Assembly (NCBI GenBank): GCA_023150895.1
Contig: JAKLJY010000033.1
Span: 1 to 64,000, forward strand
Direction: 5' to 3'
Origin: Myxococcota bacterium
Lineage (GTDB): Bacteria; Myxococcota_A; Bradymonadia; UBA7976; UBA1532
DNA: 64,000 bases
Shown here: positions 54,601 to 62,867 of the stretch, piece after piece
Layout: every line of letters starts with the position of its first letter
How positions within the stretch are numbered: position 1 is the first letter of the stretch
The notes under the pieces: model-generated
Databases searched by the model: none
Told to the model about the DNA's origin: nothing
The model's input: the letters and a program-made list of their open reading frames with translations, nothing else
Program-made: the position numbers and the translations under genes

Positions 54601-56230
54601 GGGCGATATCCCGCCCGGCGACAACGACGACAATGGCATCGACGACCGCGCCGAGGCCCGGGTCCCCGAGTTCACCTACTCGACGATCATGGACTACCAC
54701 GGCCGCTTCAACAGCGACACCAAGGGCCTCGGCAAGTACGACCACGCCGCCATGAAGGCCGCCTACGCCCGCAAGATCGAGGTCTTCGACGACAACGTGA
54801 AACTGCCGGCCATCCCCGGCATCGGCCTCTACGTCGCGTACGTCTACGGCGCCGACGCCGTCCCCTCGCTGCTGAACGACGACCTGAAGGCGCTGACCGC
54901 CCGCAAGGACGTCGCCGTCGAAGAGGTCGTCCGCGACCGGTCGAAGGGCATCCAGGCCAACACGGCGGCCATCATCGACTCCATCGGCAACCCGGACGTC
55001 GAGATCCACGTCGCACGGGACGTGCCCTACGCCTACTGTGAGCACGCCTATCTCTTCCGGTCGCGCTGCAAGATGTTCGACCAGGGCTCGAGCAACCACG
55101 AGGTCGTCCACAACTCCATCAGCCGCTACTGGAACTACTACTTCTTCAACAACTTCCGGCGTGGCCGGATGGAGACCGGGTTCATCAACGGTTTCATGGG
55201 GCGGCAGGCCGGTCTGCTCGACGACCTGACCTACGCGGTGCGCTACTACGTCTACGGCAACCAGACGTCGGCCATCGGCCGCGACTACCTCAAGGCTGCG
55301 CTCGAGTCGTTGAACTTCATCTCGCGCGTGATGGGGACGCCCGTCCCCGGCCGCCACTGCCTCGACGCGACGCGCGGTGTCTTCGTCCCCGAGGCCGGTC
55401 AGGCCTGTGAGCAGTACGTCGACGTGCCCGAGGGCCTCGGTCGCGACCAGTTCCTTCGGTACGACGACCAATATCTCTACAATATCGACTACATCGGCAC
55501 GTTCTTCGACAAGTCGGCCTTCCTGCAGTTCCTGCTCGACGACTCGACGAACTTCTTCAACGTGACCGACTTCGGTGACAGCCGCCGGTTCTCCATCAAC
55601 TACTACCGGCTCTTCCGCCCCGAGCTCGTCAAGATGGCGCGCGACATGCTGTTCTCGTACCTCGGCCTCGGCGGTCTGACCAAGACCGGCCTGGTCGTCG
55701 ACGACGAGGGCCGGGTCAAGGCGGACAACCTCGTCGATCCCCAGACCTGGGGCTTCGAGGCCGAGCCGGGCGAGTCGACGGACGAGGCGTCCCCGACCGA
55801 GATGCCGCTGCGCGTCGACGCACAGGTCCCCCCTGCCCTGCTGTGGCGGACGCTCGCCCTGTCGGCCATCTACAACTCGTCGTCCTTCGACGGGGAGACG
55901 GACTTCCGTGACTACATCATGGTCTTCGAGGAGGGCTCGGGCGAAGCACGCGACCTCCCCGAGGACACGCCGGTGGTCCGTTACCTGGATCCGATCACTC
56001 GAGTCAGCTACGTCGCGCCGCAGGTCGTGGACGGCGAGTCCATCAGCGTCGCCCTGCTGACGCACTTCAACGAGAAGGCCGCCGAGCTCGCCGCGCTCGA
56101 AGAGCAGGACCCCACCGAGCCCGCCGATCTCACCCGCCTCGAGCAGCTCCGCGCGCAGCTCGGCCACTTCAGCGATCTGATCAGTCAGTTCCGCATGTTC
56201 CGCCGGGTCAGCGAGCCGTACGACGATTAA
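51698..56230 (+). CDS. Met-zincin lipoprotein with Cys-rich insertion (copy 2)
   Basis: The 1510-residue paralogue of the preceding gene has a lipoprotein-type signal peptide ending FLAGAC (Cys24). The ATG at 51698 is preceded by GGGAGA about 8 bases upstream; the upstream GTG at 51680 is less likely. The zinc site is HEIGHTMGLTHNF (His939, Glu940, His943, His949) with a met-turn TIMDYHGRF at Met998. Unlike copy 1 it carries an insertion with 18 cysteines between residues 291 and 385 (units like CPDGLTCEEGLC, CADGLTCVEGLC), resembling disulfide-rich repeats often found in exported proteins of Myxococcota. It shares WYYRQTIV, FLNWVNEQQPDGPLGYGPS and RYWNYYFFNNFRRGR with copy 1. Confidence 0.92.
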   Translation: MRAKLNHTTRGLAALAVSFLAGACAEPVGDINTVQPGYLSKSLFENEWYYRQTIVESDPGTGLSGAFVGLEADIEKIRWEIREDKLIAYRTHEGVPGIDEDRTLPGSDYKGDPVASFEVQSHFDIERRYNTSTGEQTNVIGENKSDRPWNEREYFRIKVDTAVGGAADFGEFLNFVGGFVGAETRYGLDTAYRFSPHQPVIEPGYIELTNRRVVGDDYTCGYLYGEWGCASSDVRVRHSFWQIDHVESARFEPTRYDDLIPHTDDDGKPLKTMFLPVPLKRFGSNDPSRSCDERTACPDGLTCEEGLCVCVDANCQCAADSNCADGLTCVEGLCRGCTDSSACSFGNACRDGVCQPNCFADAECTENEACIRTFDDAQAGRPGECSVPFAEVACNEDLFTALDNYFAPGYYSERDCDTSSFSQFERHGLFRTERPGYDRQTGAGRDEQRQYFVNIHPIWQTAYEFETETGDDGKPAIALDPDGKPIRIAGADGQPKPIPMAERKPRPIVYYLNIDFPEDLKAETLRVAKDWDAAMMEAARAGTGREEAALRAELATFSSAQPGRHYFIEGDTLQHKGMYQIRENNCGIRGVLDYLGDHPTFYPHVEAALKADENKPATEFLTGDEPTDFDDAAQKRLRAELKPGNLHRVCAALKRATVDAGEKDYFQYQKVGDVRFSFLNWVNEQQPDGPLGYGPSGTDGENGRIISANANIYGAALDNYARNAVDTVRAINGDLALSDLLQGKNVADWLERSQAAEMQTAGQGLSAATIAKAEGRRQKVRTQMGLEPAAIQPGKAIDPRAMSAEFKAVQALAKPAPLERAARSEGQARLDRAMQDPDFAALMVPKELEQLLAPVFNAGEPADRPSPALKQAATEAATDLRAFAERIEKRNAWLGNHRIDTFEMIDDAVIGLALELKDRDPEELFQLLRREIYRGVTLHEIGHTMGLTHNFEGSIDALNYQDEYWKKMGDIPPGDNDDNGIDDRAEARVPEFTYSTIMDYHGRFNSDTKGLGKYDHAAMKAAYARKIEVFDDNVKLPAIPGIGLYVAYVYGADAVPSLLNDDLKALTARKDVAVEEVVRDRSKGIQANTAAIIDSIGNPDVEIHVARDVPYAYCEHAYLFRSRCKMFDQGSSNHEVVHNSISRYWNYYFFNNFRRGRMETGFINGFMGRQAGLLDDLTYAVRYYVYGNQTSAIGRDYLKAALESLNFISRVMGTPVPGRHCLDATRGVFVPEAGQACEQYVDVPEGLGRDQFLRYDDQYLYNIDYIGTFFDKSAFLQFLLDDSTNFFNVTDFGDSRRFSINYYRLFRPELVKMARDMLFSYLGLGGLTKTGLVVDDEGRVKADNLVDPQTWGFEAEPGESTDEASPTEMPLRVDAQVPPALLWRTLALSAIYNSSSFDGETDFRDYIMVFEEGSGEARDLPEDTPVVRYLDPITRVSYVAPQVVDGESISVALLTHFNEKAAELAALEEQDPTEPADLTRLEQLRAQLGHFSDLISQFRMFRRVSEPYDD

Positions 56231-56278
56231 TGGCCGCGCTCGCGCCAAAGGGGCGAGCTTTCGGCCATTCATCCAGCC

Positions 56279-56293
56279 CCCGGCGAAGCCGGG
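56279..56293. terminator. Perfect hairpin, candidate bidirectional terminator (copy 1)
   Basis: CCCGGC-GAA-GCCGGG is a 6-bp stem with a tight 3-base loop. No T-run follows, as is common in very GC-rich genomes, so termination is an inference from location between converging genes. Confidence 0.4.
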
Positions 56294-56349
56294 CGGTGGA
56301 CGGGCTGCGCTCGCGCCAAAAGGGCGAGCTTGCGGCCATTCATCCAGCC

Positions 56350-56364
56350 CCCGGCGAAGCCGGG
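56350..56364. terminator. Perfect hairpin, candidate bidirectional terminator (copy 2)
   Basis: This is the same CCCGGC-GAA-GCCGGG hairpin in the second 71-bp unit, 36 bases from the recG stop codon on the other strand. Confidence 0.4.
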
Positions 56365-56399
56365 CGGTGGACGGGCCGCGCGCGGGCCGCCGGCTCCGC

Positions 56400-59051
56400 T
56401 CAGCCCGCCTCGACGAGTTCGAGGCGTTCGCCCCACTTCGACCAGACCACCCGCCGCAGCACCGCGTGCTCGCGGGCCCGGAGCTGGGGATCGACGGCGA
56501 GCATTTCCGTCGCCACCTCGCGGGCGAGTTCGACGAGGGCCGCGTCCCGCACGAGATCGGCGATTTGCAGATCCGTGACGCCGGCCTGGCGCGTGCCGAG
56601 CACCTCGCCGGGGCCGCGCTGTTCCAGATCGGCCTGCGCGATCTCGAACCCGTCCTGCGTGCGCACCATCGTTCGCAGGCGCTCGAGGGCGTCGTCCGTC
56701 GGCTGCTCGTCACAGAGCAGCAGGCAGTACCCGGCGTGTCCGCCCCGGCCGACCCGCCCGCGGAGCTGATGAAGCTGACTGAGGCCGAAGCGTTCGGCGT
56801 GCTCGATGATCATCACCGAGGCGTTGGGCACGTCGATGCCGACCTCGATGACCGTGGTCGTGACCAGCACGTCGAGGTCGCCCGCGGCGAAGGTGCGCAG
56901 CGCCGCGTCCTTGGCCTCGGCCGCCATGCGTCCGTGCACGAGGCCCACCCGCAGGCCGGCGAACGCCCCGGCGCTCAAGGCCTCGTAGGCGGACGTCGCG
57001 TCCGCGAGATCGCTGGCCTCGGACTCCTCGACCAGGGGAAAGACGACATAGGCCTGCCGCCCCTCGGCGATGAGGGACCGGACCCGCGCAAAGACTTCGT
57101 CGCGTTTGGTGCGCCGATGCATCGTGGTCTTCACGGGCAGGCGCCCCGGGGGCAGCTCGTCGAGGACGGAGACCTCCAGGTCCCCGTAGGCCGTCAGCGC
57201 CAGCGTCCGCGGGATGGGCGTCGCCGTCATCACGAGCAGGTGCGGCACCAGGGCCTTCTGCCGCAACGCCAGCCGCTGCCGCACCCCGAACCGGTGCTGC
57301 TCGTCGACGATGGCCAGCCCGAGGCGTGCAAAACCGAGGTCCTCGGACAGCAGACTGTGCGTCCCGATCAGACAGTGGACGGCGCCGGCCAGCGTGAGCT
57401 CGCGGATGAGCCGCTGCTCGCGCCGCGGCAGCCCGTTCGTCAACACCGCCGCCCGAAGCCCCGCCGCCTCGAAGAGGGGCGCCAGCGTGCGCAGGTGCTG
57501 CTGTGCAAGGATCTCCGTCGGCGCCATCAGCGCCGTCTGGTAGCCCGCCCCCTGCATCAGTCGCGCGGCAGCGTAGGCGACGGCGGTCTTCCCGCTGCCG
57601 ACGTCCCCCTGGAGCAGGCGGTTCATCGGCCGCCCGGCGACGAGGTCATCCCGAATGTGACCGATGACGCGGCGTTGCGCGCCCGTCGGGGCAAAAGGCA
57701 GGACCCGTTGCAGCCACGCGTCGAGGTCCGCCGGGGGCGCAATCGGTGCGGGCGCGCGGGCGTCCGCCGTCCGTCGGCGGAACCCCAGGGCGAGCTGCAG
57801 CGCGAGCAGCTCGTCGAAGATGAAGCGCCGCAGCGACGGATCGCGAAACTGAAGAAACGCGGCCGGCTCGGCATCGGGCGGGGGCGCGTGAACCCGGCGC
57901 AGGGCGTGCTCGAGGGACGGCAGCCCCGTGCGTTCGAGCACGGCGGGCGGCAGAGACTCCGGCAGCTCCCCCGCGTACCCATCGAGGGCCGCCCGCACGA
58001 GCTTGCGGACGACACGCTCGCCGACCCCCTCGATCTCCGGGTAGACGGGTCGAAGCTCGCCGGTGGACGAGGCCGCATCGCCGACGTCGACGGCCGGATG
58101 GGCCATCTGACACCGCTCGCGATACAGCGTGACCGGACCCGCCACCGTGACCTCGCGCCCGACCGTCCACTGACGCGCGGCGAAGCCGGTGTTGATGCGG
58201 AAGAACGTACACACGAGCGTGCCCGTCTCGTCGGTCACGTCCATCATGAAACGGCGACCACCGCCGCCGCCGAATCCGGCGCTCGCCCGCGAGATGCGCC
58301 CGTGCACGACCGCGAACTCTCCCGGCGTCAGCTCGGCGATCGGGGTCACGTCGCGGCGGTCCTGATACTTCCGTGGTCGCAGCAGAAGGAGATCCCCGAT
58401 GTCCCGGATGCCCGCCGCCTCGAGGCGAGTCGCCACGGACGGGCCGACCCCCGGCAAAGCCGTCAGCGGCGTCGGGCAAAGGCGCTCGAAGGCAGCGGCG
58501 GCGGGCGTCGGCGGCAGAACGTGATCCGGCCGGCCGGGCGGCGGTGTCGCCTCGGGCGGAGGCGTCACCGATGGCGCGGCCCGCCGCGGTCGTTGCGCCG
58601 GCGGCGCGGGCACGACCGGGGCCGCCGCCTCCGCCACCCCCGGCGTCCCGATCGGGGTCTCGGCCGTGCGCCGTCGGACGGACGCGGCGGGCGAACGCCG
58701 AAGCGGTGGGGGGGCGGGTGTCGAGGTCTCGGCGGCGCTCGCAGCCGGGGCGTCGACGGCGGGGCCGAGCGCCGCGACGACCTCACGCAGGGCCCGCACG
58801 TAGGCAGCCTGTCGTTCGGGCGGCGCCGACGGGATGGAGACGGCGCCGACACGCAAACGACGCAGCGTCGCGGCCTCGGGGGTGTCGTCGAAGGCCTGAG
58901 CCACCACTCCGAGCGGTCCGACGAGCGCCTGGGCGGTCTGGGACGACACCGTGTTCCCGAGCTTCGCGGCCAGCCGGGCGAGCGCGCCGAAGGCGTCCCG
59001 GGCGGCCGTCGTCAGGGCGCGCGGTCGCCGGTCCGCGTCACTGGAAGACAA
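56400..59051 (-). CDS. recG: ATP-dependent DNA helicase RecG
   Basis: The 883-residue helicase rescues stalled replication forks and processes branched DNA. It has the RecG wedge with its helix-hairpin-helix-like lead (LTALPGVGPSVATRLEAAGI near 212) and the OB-fold part TPGEFAVVHGRISRA. Helicase motifs are Walker A LLQGDVGSGKT (near 482), the DEQH box IVDEQHRFG (near 582), VMTATPIPRTLAL and, at the C-terminal lobe, VLVTTTVIEVGIDVPNA and QLHQLRGRVGR. About 200 extra N-terminal residues, Pro/Ala-rich in their second half, precede the wedge. The first codon is TTG at 59051, overlapping greA by 14 bases; a later start is possible within the N-terminal extension. Confidence 0.95.
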   Translation of the reverse strand: MSSSDADRRPRALTTAARDAFGALARLAAKLGNTVSSQTAQALVGPLGVVAQAFDDTPEAATLRRLRVGAVSIPSAPPERQAAYVRALREVVAALGPAVDAPAASAAETSTPAPPPLRRSPAASVRRRTAETPIGTPGVAEAAAPVVPAPPAQRPRRAAPSVTPPPEATPPPGRPDHVLPPTPAAAAFERLCPTPLTALPGVGPSVATRLEAAGIRDIGDLLLLRPRKYQDRRDVTPIAELTPGEFAVVHGRISRASAGFGGGGGRRFMMDVTDETGTLVCTFFRINTGFAARQWTVGREVTVAGPVTLYRERCQMAHPAVDVGDAASSTGELRPVYPEIEGVGERVVRKLVRAALDGYAGELPESLPPAVLERTGLPSLEHALRRVHAPPPDAEPAAFLQFRDPSLRRFIFDELLALQLALGFRRRTADARAPAPIAPPADLDAWLQRVLPFAPTGAQRRVIGHIRDDLVAGRPMNRLLQGDVGSGKTAVAYAAARLMQGAGYQTALMAPTEILAQQHLRTLAPLFEAAGLRAAVLTNGLPRREQRLIRELTLAGAVHCLIGTHSLLSEDLGFARLGLAIVDEQHRFGVRQRLALRQKALVPHLLVMTATPIPRTLALTAYGDLEVSVLDELPPGRLPVKTTMHRRTKRDEVFARVRSLIAEGRQAYVVFPLVEESEASDLADATSAYEALSAGAFAGLRVGLVHGRMAAEAKDAALRTFAAGDLDVLVTTTVIEVGIDVPNASVMIIEHAERFGLSQLHQLRGRVGRGGHAGYCLLLCDEQPTDDALERLRTMVRTQDGFEIAQADLEQRGPGEVLGTRQAGVTDLQIADLVRDAALVELAREVATEMLAVDPQLRAREHAVLRRVVWSKWGERLELVEAG

Positions 59052-59514
59052 CGTCGATGATCTCGAGCTCGCGCACGCCGCCGGGCGTCTGCGCCTTCAC
59101 CGTGTCACCGACGCTCTTGCCGACGAGCGCCCGAGCCAGCGGCGACGTCACGGAGATCTTCCCGTTCTTCGTGTCGGCCTCGACTTCGCCGACGATCTGC
59201 ACGGTCTGTTCCGCTCCGTCCTTCGTGTCGGAGATCGTCACCGTCGCGCCGAAGACGACACGCTCGCCGGACAACGTCGCCACGTCGATGACCTCGGCGC
59301 GCGCGAGTTTGTCTTCGAGGTCACGGATATTGGCTTCGATCATGCCCTGTTTGTTCTTCGCGGCGTCGTAGTCGGCGTTCTCGCGAAGATCGCCGTGCCC
59401 GCGCGCAATCTCGATCTCGCGTGCGACCTCGCGCCGGTCCGTGGTCTTCAGGCGGTTGAGGCGCTCGCGGAGCGACTCGAACCCGTTGCGGGTCATGGGG
59501 AGGCGTTCGGACAT
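59038..59514 (-). CDS. greA: Transcription elongation factor GreA
   Basis: The 158-residue protein stimulates RNA polymerase to cleave and restart backtracked transcripts. The N-terminal coiled coil carries the acidic tip GDLRENADYDAAKNKQG (Asp42, Glu45). The C-terminal FKBP-like domain has VVFGATVTISDTKDG and the conserved SPLARALVGKSVGD. Length is normal. It lies 18 bases downstream of carB and overlaps recG by 14 bases at its end, giving the order carB, greA, recG. Start ATG at 59514. Confidence 0.96.
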   Translation of the reverse strand: MSERLPMTRNGFESLRERLNRLKTTDRREVAREIEIARGHGDLRENADYDAAKNKQGMIEANIRDLEDKLARAEVIDVATLSGERVVFGATVTISDTKDGAEQTVQIVGEVEADTKNGKISVTSPLARALVGKSVGDTVKAQTPGGVRELEIIDVVFQ

Positions 59515-59532
59515 CGTCGACTCGTCTCGGTC

Positions 59533-62500
59533 TCAGGGCGCCGGGGCGGCGTGCAGGGCTTGAAGCGAGCGGACCTCGAGGGGGCCCGTGCTCGCGAGGC
59601 GGACGAGCGATGCGACCGCAGCCCTCGCCCCCGCCAGCGTCGTGAAGTAGGGCACGCCGTTCCGCAGGGCCGCCCGACGCAGCCCCTGGGAGCGGCGGAT
59701 GCCCTGTTTGTGGCGCACCGTGGTAAATACCAGATGAATCGATCGTTCGGACAGAGCGGTGATCGTATTGGGCGCCGGTTCGTATTCCTTGGCGATGCGT
59801 TCGCACGGCACGCCAGCCGCCTCGAGCACCGCGGCGGTACCGTCCGTGGCCAGCACCGTATAGCCGAGTGCCACGAGGGGTCCGGCGACCCCGACGCTGC
59901 CGTGTTTGTCTTCGTCCGCAAGCGAAATCAGCACCCGCCCCTGCCGGGGGAGCGCGTTGAAGGCGGCCGCCTGGGCCTTGGCGAAGGCGCACGGGAAGTC
60001 GACGTCGACGCCCATGACCTCGCCGGTGGACTTCATCTCGGGGCCGAGGACGCTGTCCGCTCCCTGGAACTTGACGAACGGAAAGACGGATTCCTTGACC
60101 GCGGTGTACGTCGGCACGATCTCGTGCGTGAACCCCTGCGCATCGAGGCGCTGCCCGGCCATGCAGCGGGCGGCGATCTTCGCGAGCGGGCGTCCGATCG
60201 CTTTGCTGACGAAGGGCACCGTCCGGCTCGCCCGGGGGTTGACCTCGAGGACGAAGATTTCGTCGTCTTCGACCGGCCGATCCGGCCCGAAGCGCACGGC
60301 GAACTGCACGTTCATCAGCCCGACGACGCCGAGCGCCCGCGCCATCGCAATCGTCTGCGTCCGCAGGGCAGCGACGACCCGCTCGGGGACACTGTACGGG
60401 GGCAGACTGCAGGCCGAGTCGCCGCTGTGGATACCGGCCTCTTCGACGTGCTCCATCACGCCGCCGATGACGACGCGTTCGCCATCCGACACGCAGTCGA
60501 CGTCGAGTTCGACCGCGCCGCCGACGTACCGGTCGATGAGCACCGGATGCTCCGGGCTGACCTGCACGGCATCGCGCATGTATCGGCGCAGGTTCTCCTC
60601 GTCGCCGACGATCTCCATGGCGCGCCCGCCGAGCACGTAGCTCGGCCGGACGACGACCGGGTACCCGATGCCGGCGATGACCGCGAGCGCCTCGTCGAGG
60701 CTGCGGGCGATGCCGTTGGGCGGCTGCTTCAGCCCGAGCTCGTCGAGCAACGCGGCGAAGCGCTCACGGTCCTCGGCACGGTCGATGGCGTCGGGCGGTG
60801 TGCCGAGAATGGGCACCCCGAGGCGTTCGAGCGGCACCGCAAGCTTCAGGGGGGTCTGCCCGCCGAACTGCACGATCACCCCGAGCGGCTTTTCACGCTC
60901 GACGATGGCGAGAACGTCTTCGAGCGTGAGGGGCTCGAAATAGAGGCGGTCGCTCGTGTCGTAGTCGGTGCTGACGGTCTCCGGGTTGCAGTTGACCATG
61001 ATGGTCTCGTAGCCGTCGTCGCGCAGCGAGAGGGCGGCGTGGACACAACAGTAGTCGAACTCGATGCCCTGGCCGATACGGTTCGGGCCGCCGCCGAGGA
61101 TCATGATCTTCCGGCGGTCGGTCGGCGGCGCCTCGTCGAACGCCTCGTAGGTCGAGTACAGATACGGTGTGAACGCCTCGAACTCGGCCGCGCAGGTGTC
61201 GACGGCCTTGTAAACCGGCTGAATGCCGTGGGCCCGGCGCTGAGCACGGATCGCCGCTTCGTCGACCCCGAGCAACGTGGCGAGGCGACGGTCGGCGAAC
61301 CCCGCGCGCTTGGCCCGGCGCAGCAGTGCGGCGTCGAGCGGACGGCCGCGGAAACTGAAGATCGTGTTCTCGAGGTCGACCAGGCCTCGGATCTGTCGCA
61401 GGAACCAGGGGTCGAAGTGGCACAGCGCGTGGATCTCGGCGTCGGAAAGTCCGACGCGCATCGCGTCGGCGACGTGCAGCAGACGCTCGGGATGGGCGAC
61501 CTTGAGCGCCTCGCGCAACAGCGTGCGGACCTCGGCCGCTTCCGCCGTGTCGGCGTCGGGATCGTGGGCGGCGGCCTCGTCGAGGTACCGGGGCACCAGC
61601 CCCCAGGTCCCCGTCTCCATGCTGCGCAGGGCCTTCTGCAGGCTCTCCTGGAAGGTGCGGCCGATGGCCATCGCCTCGCCCACCGACTTCATCTGGGTGC
61701 CGAGAACCGGCTCGGTGCCCGGGAACTTCTCGAACGTGAAGCGCGGGATCTTGGTGACGACGTAGTCGATCGTGGGCTCGAAGCTCGCCGGCGTGACCCG
61801 CGTGATGTCGTTCTTGAGCTCGTCGAGGCGATAGCCCACGGCGAGCAGGGCGGCAATCTTGGCGATGGGGAAACCCGTCGCTTTGGAGGCGAGCGCCGAG
61901 CTGCGGCTGACGCGCGGGTTCATCTCGATGATGACCACCCGCCCCGTGCGTGGGCAAACGCCGAACTGCACGTTGCTTCCGCCGGTGTCGACCCCGATCT
62001 CGCGAATGACGGCCAGCGAGGCGTCCCGCAGGTACTGGTACTCCCGGTCGGTGAGCGTCTGGGCCGGCGCGACGGTGATCGAGTCTCCGGTGTGGACGCC
62101 CATCGGATCGAGGTTCTCGATGCTGCAGATGATCACGACGTTGTCCGCCGTGTCCCGCATGACCTCGAGTTCGTACTCCTTCCAGCCCAGGATGGACTCG
62201 TCGACGAGGACTTCGTGCGTCGGCGACATGTCGAGCGCCCAGCGGCCGAACTCCTCGAGCTCGGCCGGGGTTCGCGCAATGCTGCCGCCCGTTCCGCCGA
62301 GGGTGTAGCTCGGTCGCAGGATCACCGGATAGCCCGTCGTCTCGACGATGGTCCGGATCTCCTCCATCGAGCGGCCGACGCCGCTGCGGGGCATGTCGAG
62401 CCCGATGCGTTGCATCGCCTGGCGGAAGAGCTCGCGGTCCTCCGCCTTGCGGATGGCCTCGACCTTCGCGCCGATGAGTTCGCAGCCGAACTCGGCGAGG

Positions 62501-62820
62501 ACACCGGCGTCGTGCAGGGCGAGGGCCATGTTCAGCGCGGTCTGACCGCCGAGCGTCGGAAGAACGGCATCCGGACGCTCTTTTTCGATCACGCGGCGCA
62601 CGAACTCCAGCGTGATGGGCTCGATGTAGACCTGATCCGCCGTCTCGGGATCGGTCATGATCGTGGCCGGGTTGCTGTTGATCAGCACGACCTCGAACCC
62701 CTCGCGGCGCAGCGCCTTGCAGGCCTGGGTGCCGGAGTAGTCGAATTCGCAGGCCTGCCCGATGACGATCGGGCCGCTGCCGATGATGAGAATCTTCCGG
62801 ATGTCTGTGCGCCGCGGCAT
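59533..62820 (-). CDS. carB: Carbamoyl-phosphate synthase, large subunit
   Basis: The 1095-residue subunit makes carbamoyl phosphate from ammonia, bicarbonate and two ATP for arginine and pyrimidine synthesis. The first half has [34 protein letters not shown], the ATP-grasp motifs [14 protein letters not shown] and [20 protein letters not shown]. The oligomerisation domain follows. The second half repeats these ([55 protein letters not shown]). A C-terminal methylglyoxal-synthase-like regulatory domain ([20 protein letters not shown]) is the usual allosteric site. The small subunit gene is not in the window. There is no Shine-Dalgarno sequence before the ATG, but a promoter ends 9 bases upstream, suggesting a leaderless start. 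Confidence 0.98.
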   Translation of the reverse strand: MPRRTDIRKILIIGSGPIVIGQACEFDYSGTQACKALRREGFEVVLINSNPATIMTDPETADQVYIEPITLEFVRRVIEKERPDAVLPTLGGQTALNMALALHDAGVLAEFGCELIGAKVEAIRKAEDRELFRQAMQRIGLDMPRSGVGRSMEEIRTIVETTGYPVILRPSYTLGGTGGSIARTPAELEEFGRWALDMSPTHEVLVDESILGWKEYELEVMRDTADNVVIICSIENLDPMGVHTGDSITVAPAQTLTDREYQYLRDASLAVIREIGVDTGGSNVQFGVCPRTGRVVIIEMNPRVSRSSALASKATGFPIAKIAALLAVGYRLDELKNDITRVTPASFEPTIDYVVTKIPRFTFEKFPGTEPVLGTQMKSVGEAMAIGRTFQESLQKALRSMETGTWGLVPRYLDEAAAHDPDADTAEAAEVRTLLREALKVAHPERLLHVADAMRVGLSDAEIHALCHFDPWFLRQIRGLVDLENTIFSFRGRPLDAALLRRAKRAGFADRRLATLLGVDEAAIRAQRRAHGIQPVYKAVDTCAAEFEAFTPYLYSTYEAFDEAPPTDRRKIMILGGGPNRIGQGIEFDYCCVHAALSLRDDGYETIMVNCNPETVSTDYDTSDRLYFEPLTLEDVLAIVEREKPLGVIVQFGGQTPLKLAVPLERLGVPILGTPPDAIDRAEDRERFAALLDELGLKQPPNGIARSLDEALAVIAGIGYPVVVRPSYVLGGRAMEIVGDEENLRRYMRDAVQVSPEHPVLIDRYVGGAVELDVDCVSDGERVVIGGVMEHVEEAGIHSGDSACSLPPYSVPERVVAALRTQTIAMARALGVVGLMNVQFAVRFGPDRPVEDDEIFVLEVNPRASRTVPFVSKAIGRPLAKIAARCMAGQRLDAQGFTHEIVPTYTAVKESVFPFVKFQGADSVLGPEMKSTGEVMGVDVDFPCAFAKAQAAAFNALPRQGRVLISLADEDKHGSVGVAGPLVALGYTVLATDGTAAVLEAAGVPCERIAKEYEPAPNTITALSERSIHLVFTTVRHKQGIRRSQGLRRAALRNGVPYFTTLAGARAAVASLVRLASTGPLEVRSLQALHAAPAP

Positions 62821-62829
62821 GGCGGCGGC

Positions 62830-62858
62830 ATCCTAGAGAGGTCCGCTCGCCGGCGCAA
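62830..62858 (-). promoter_or_regulatory. sigma70-type promoter of carB
   Basis: On the minus strand TTGCGC at 62858-62853 and TAGGAT at 62835-62830 have a 17-base spacer. The predicted start lies within a few bases of the ATG at 62820, consistent with a (nearly) leaderless carB mRNA. Confidence 0.5.
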
Positions 62859-62867
62859 CGCGGCGGG

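Larger units (their letters stand above)
56236..56377 (+). repeat. 71-bp direct tandem duplication (two copies)
   Basis: Copies at 56236-56306 and 56307-56377 are nearly identical, with a handful of substitutions. Each holds two inverted repeats: an imperfect CTCGCGCC-AAA-GGGGCGAG type and a perfect CCCGGC-GAA-GCCGGG hairpin. The unit begins five bases after the metalloprotease stop and ends before the recG stop, so it lies exactly between convergent genes. Confidence 0.85.

Noticed and set aside
51623-56713. Minus-strand open frame of about 1700 codons opposite the protease genes
   Set aside because: The opposite strand encodes met-zincins with zinc motif and signal peptide. The antisense translation is Val/Asp/Arg-rich and motif-free.
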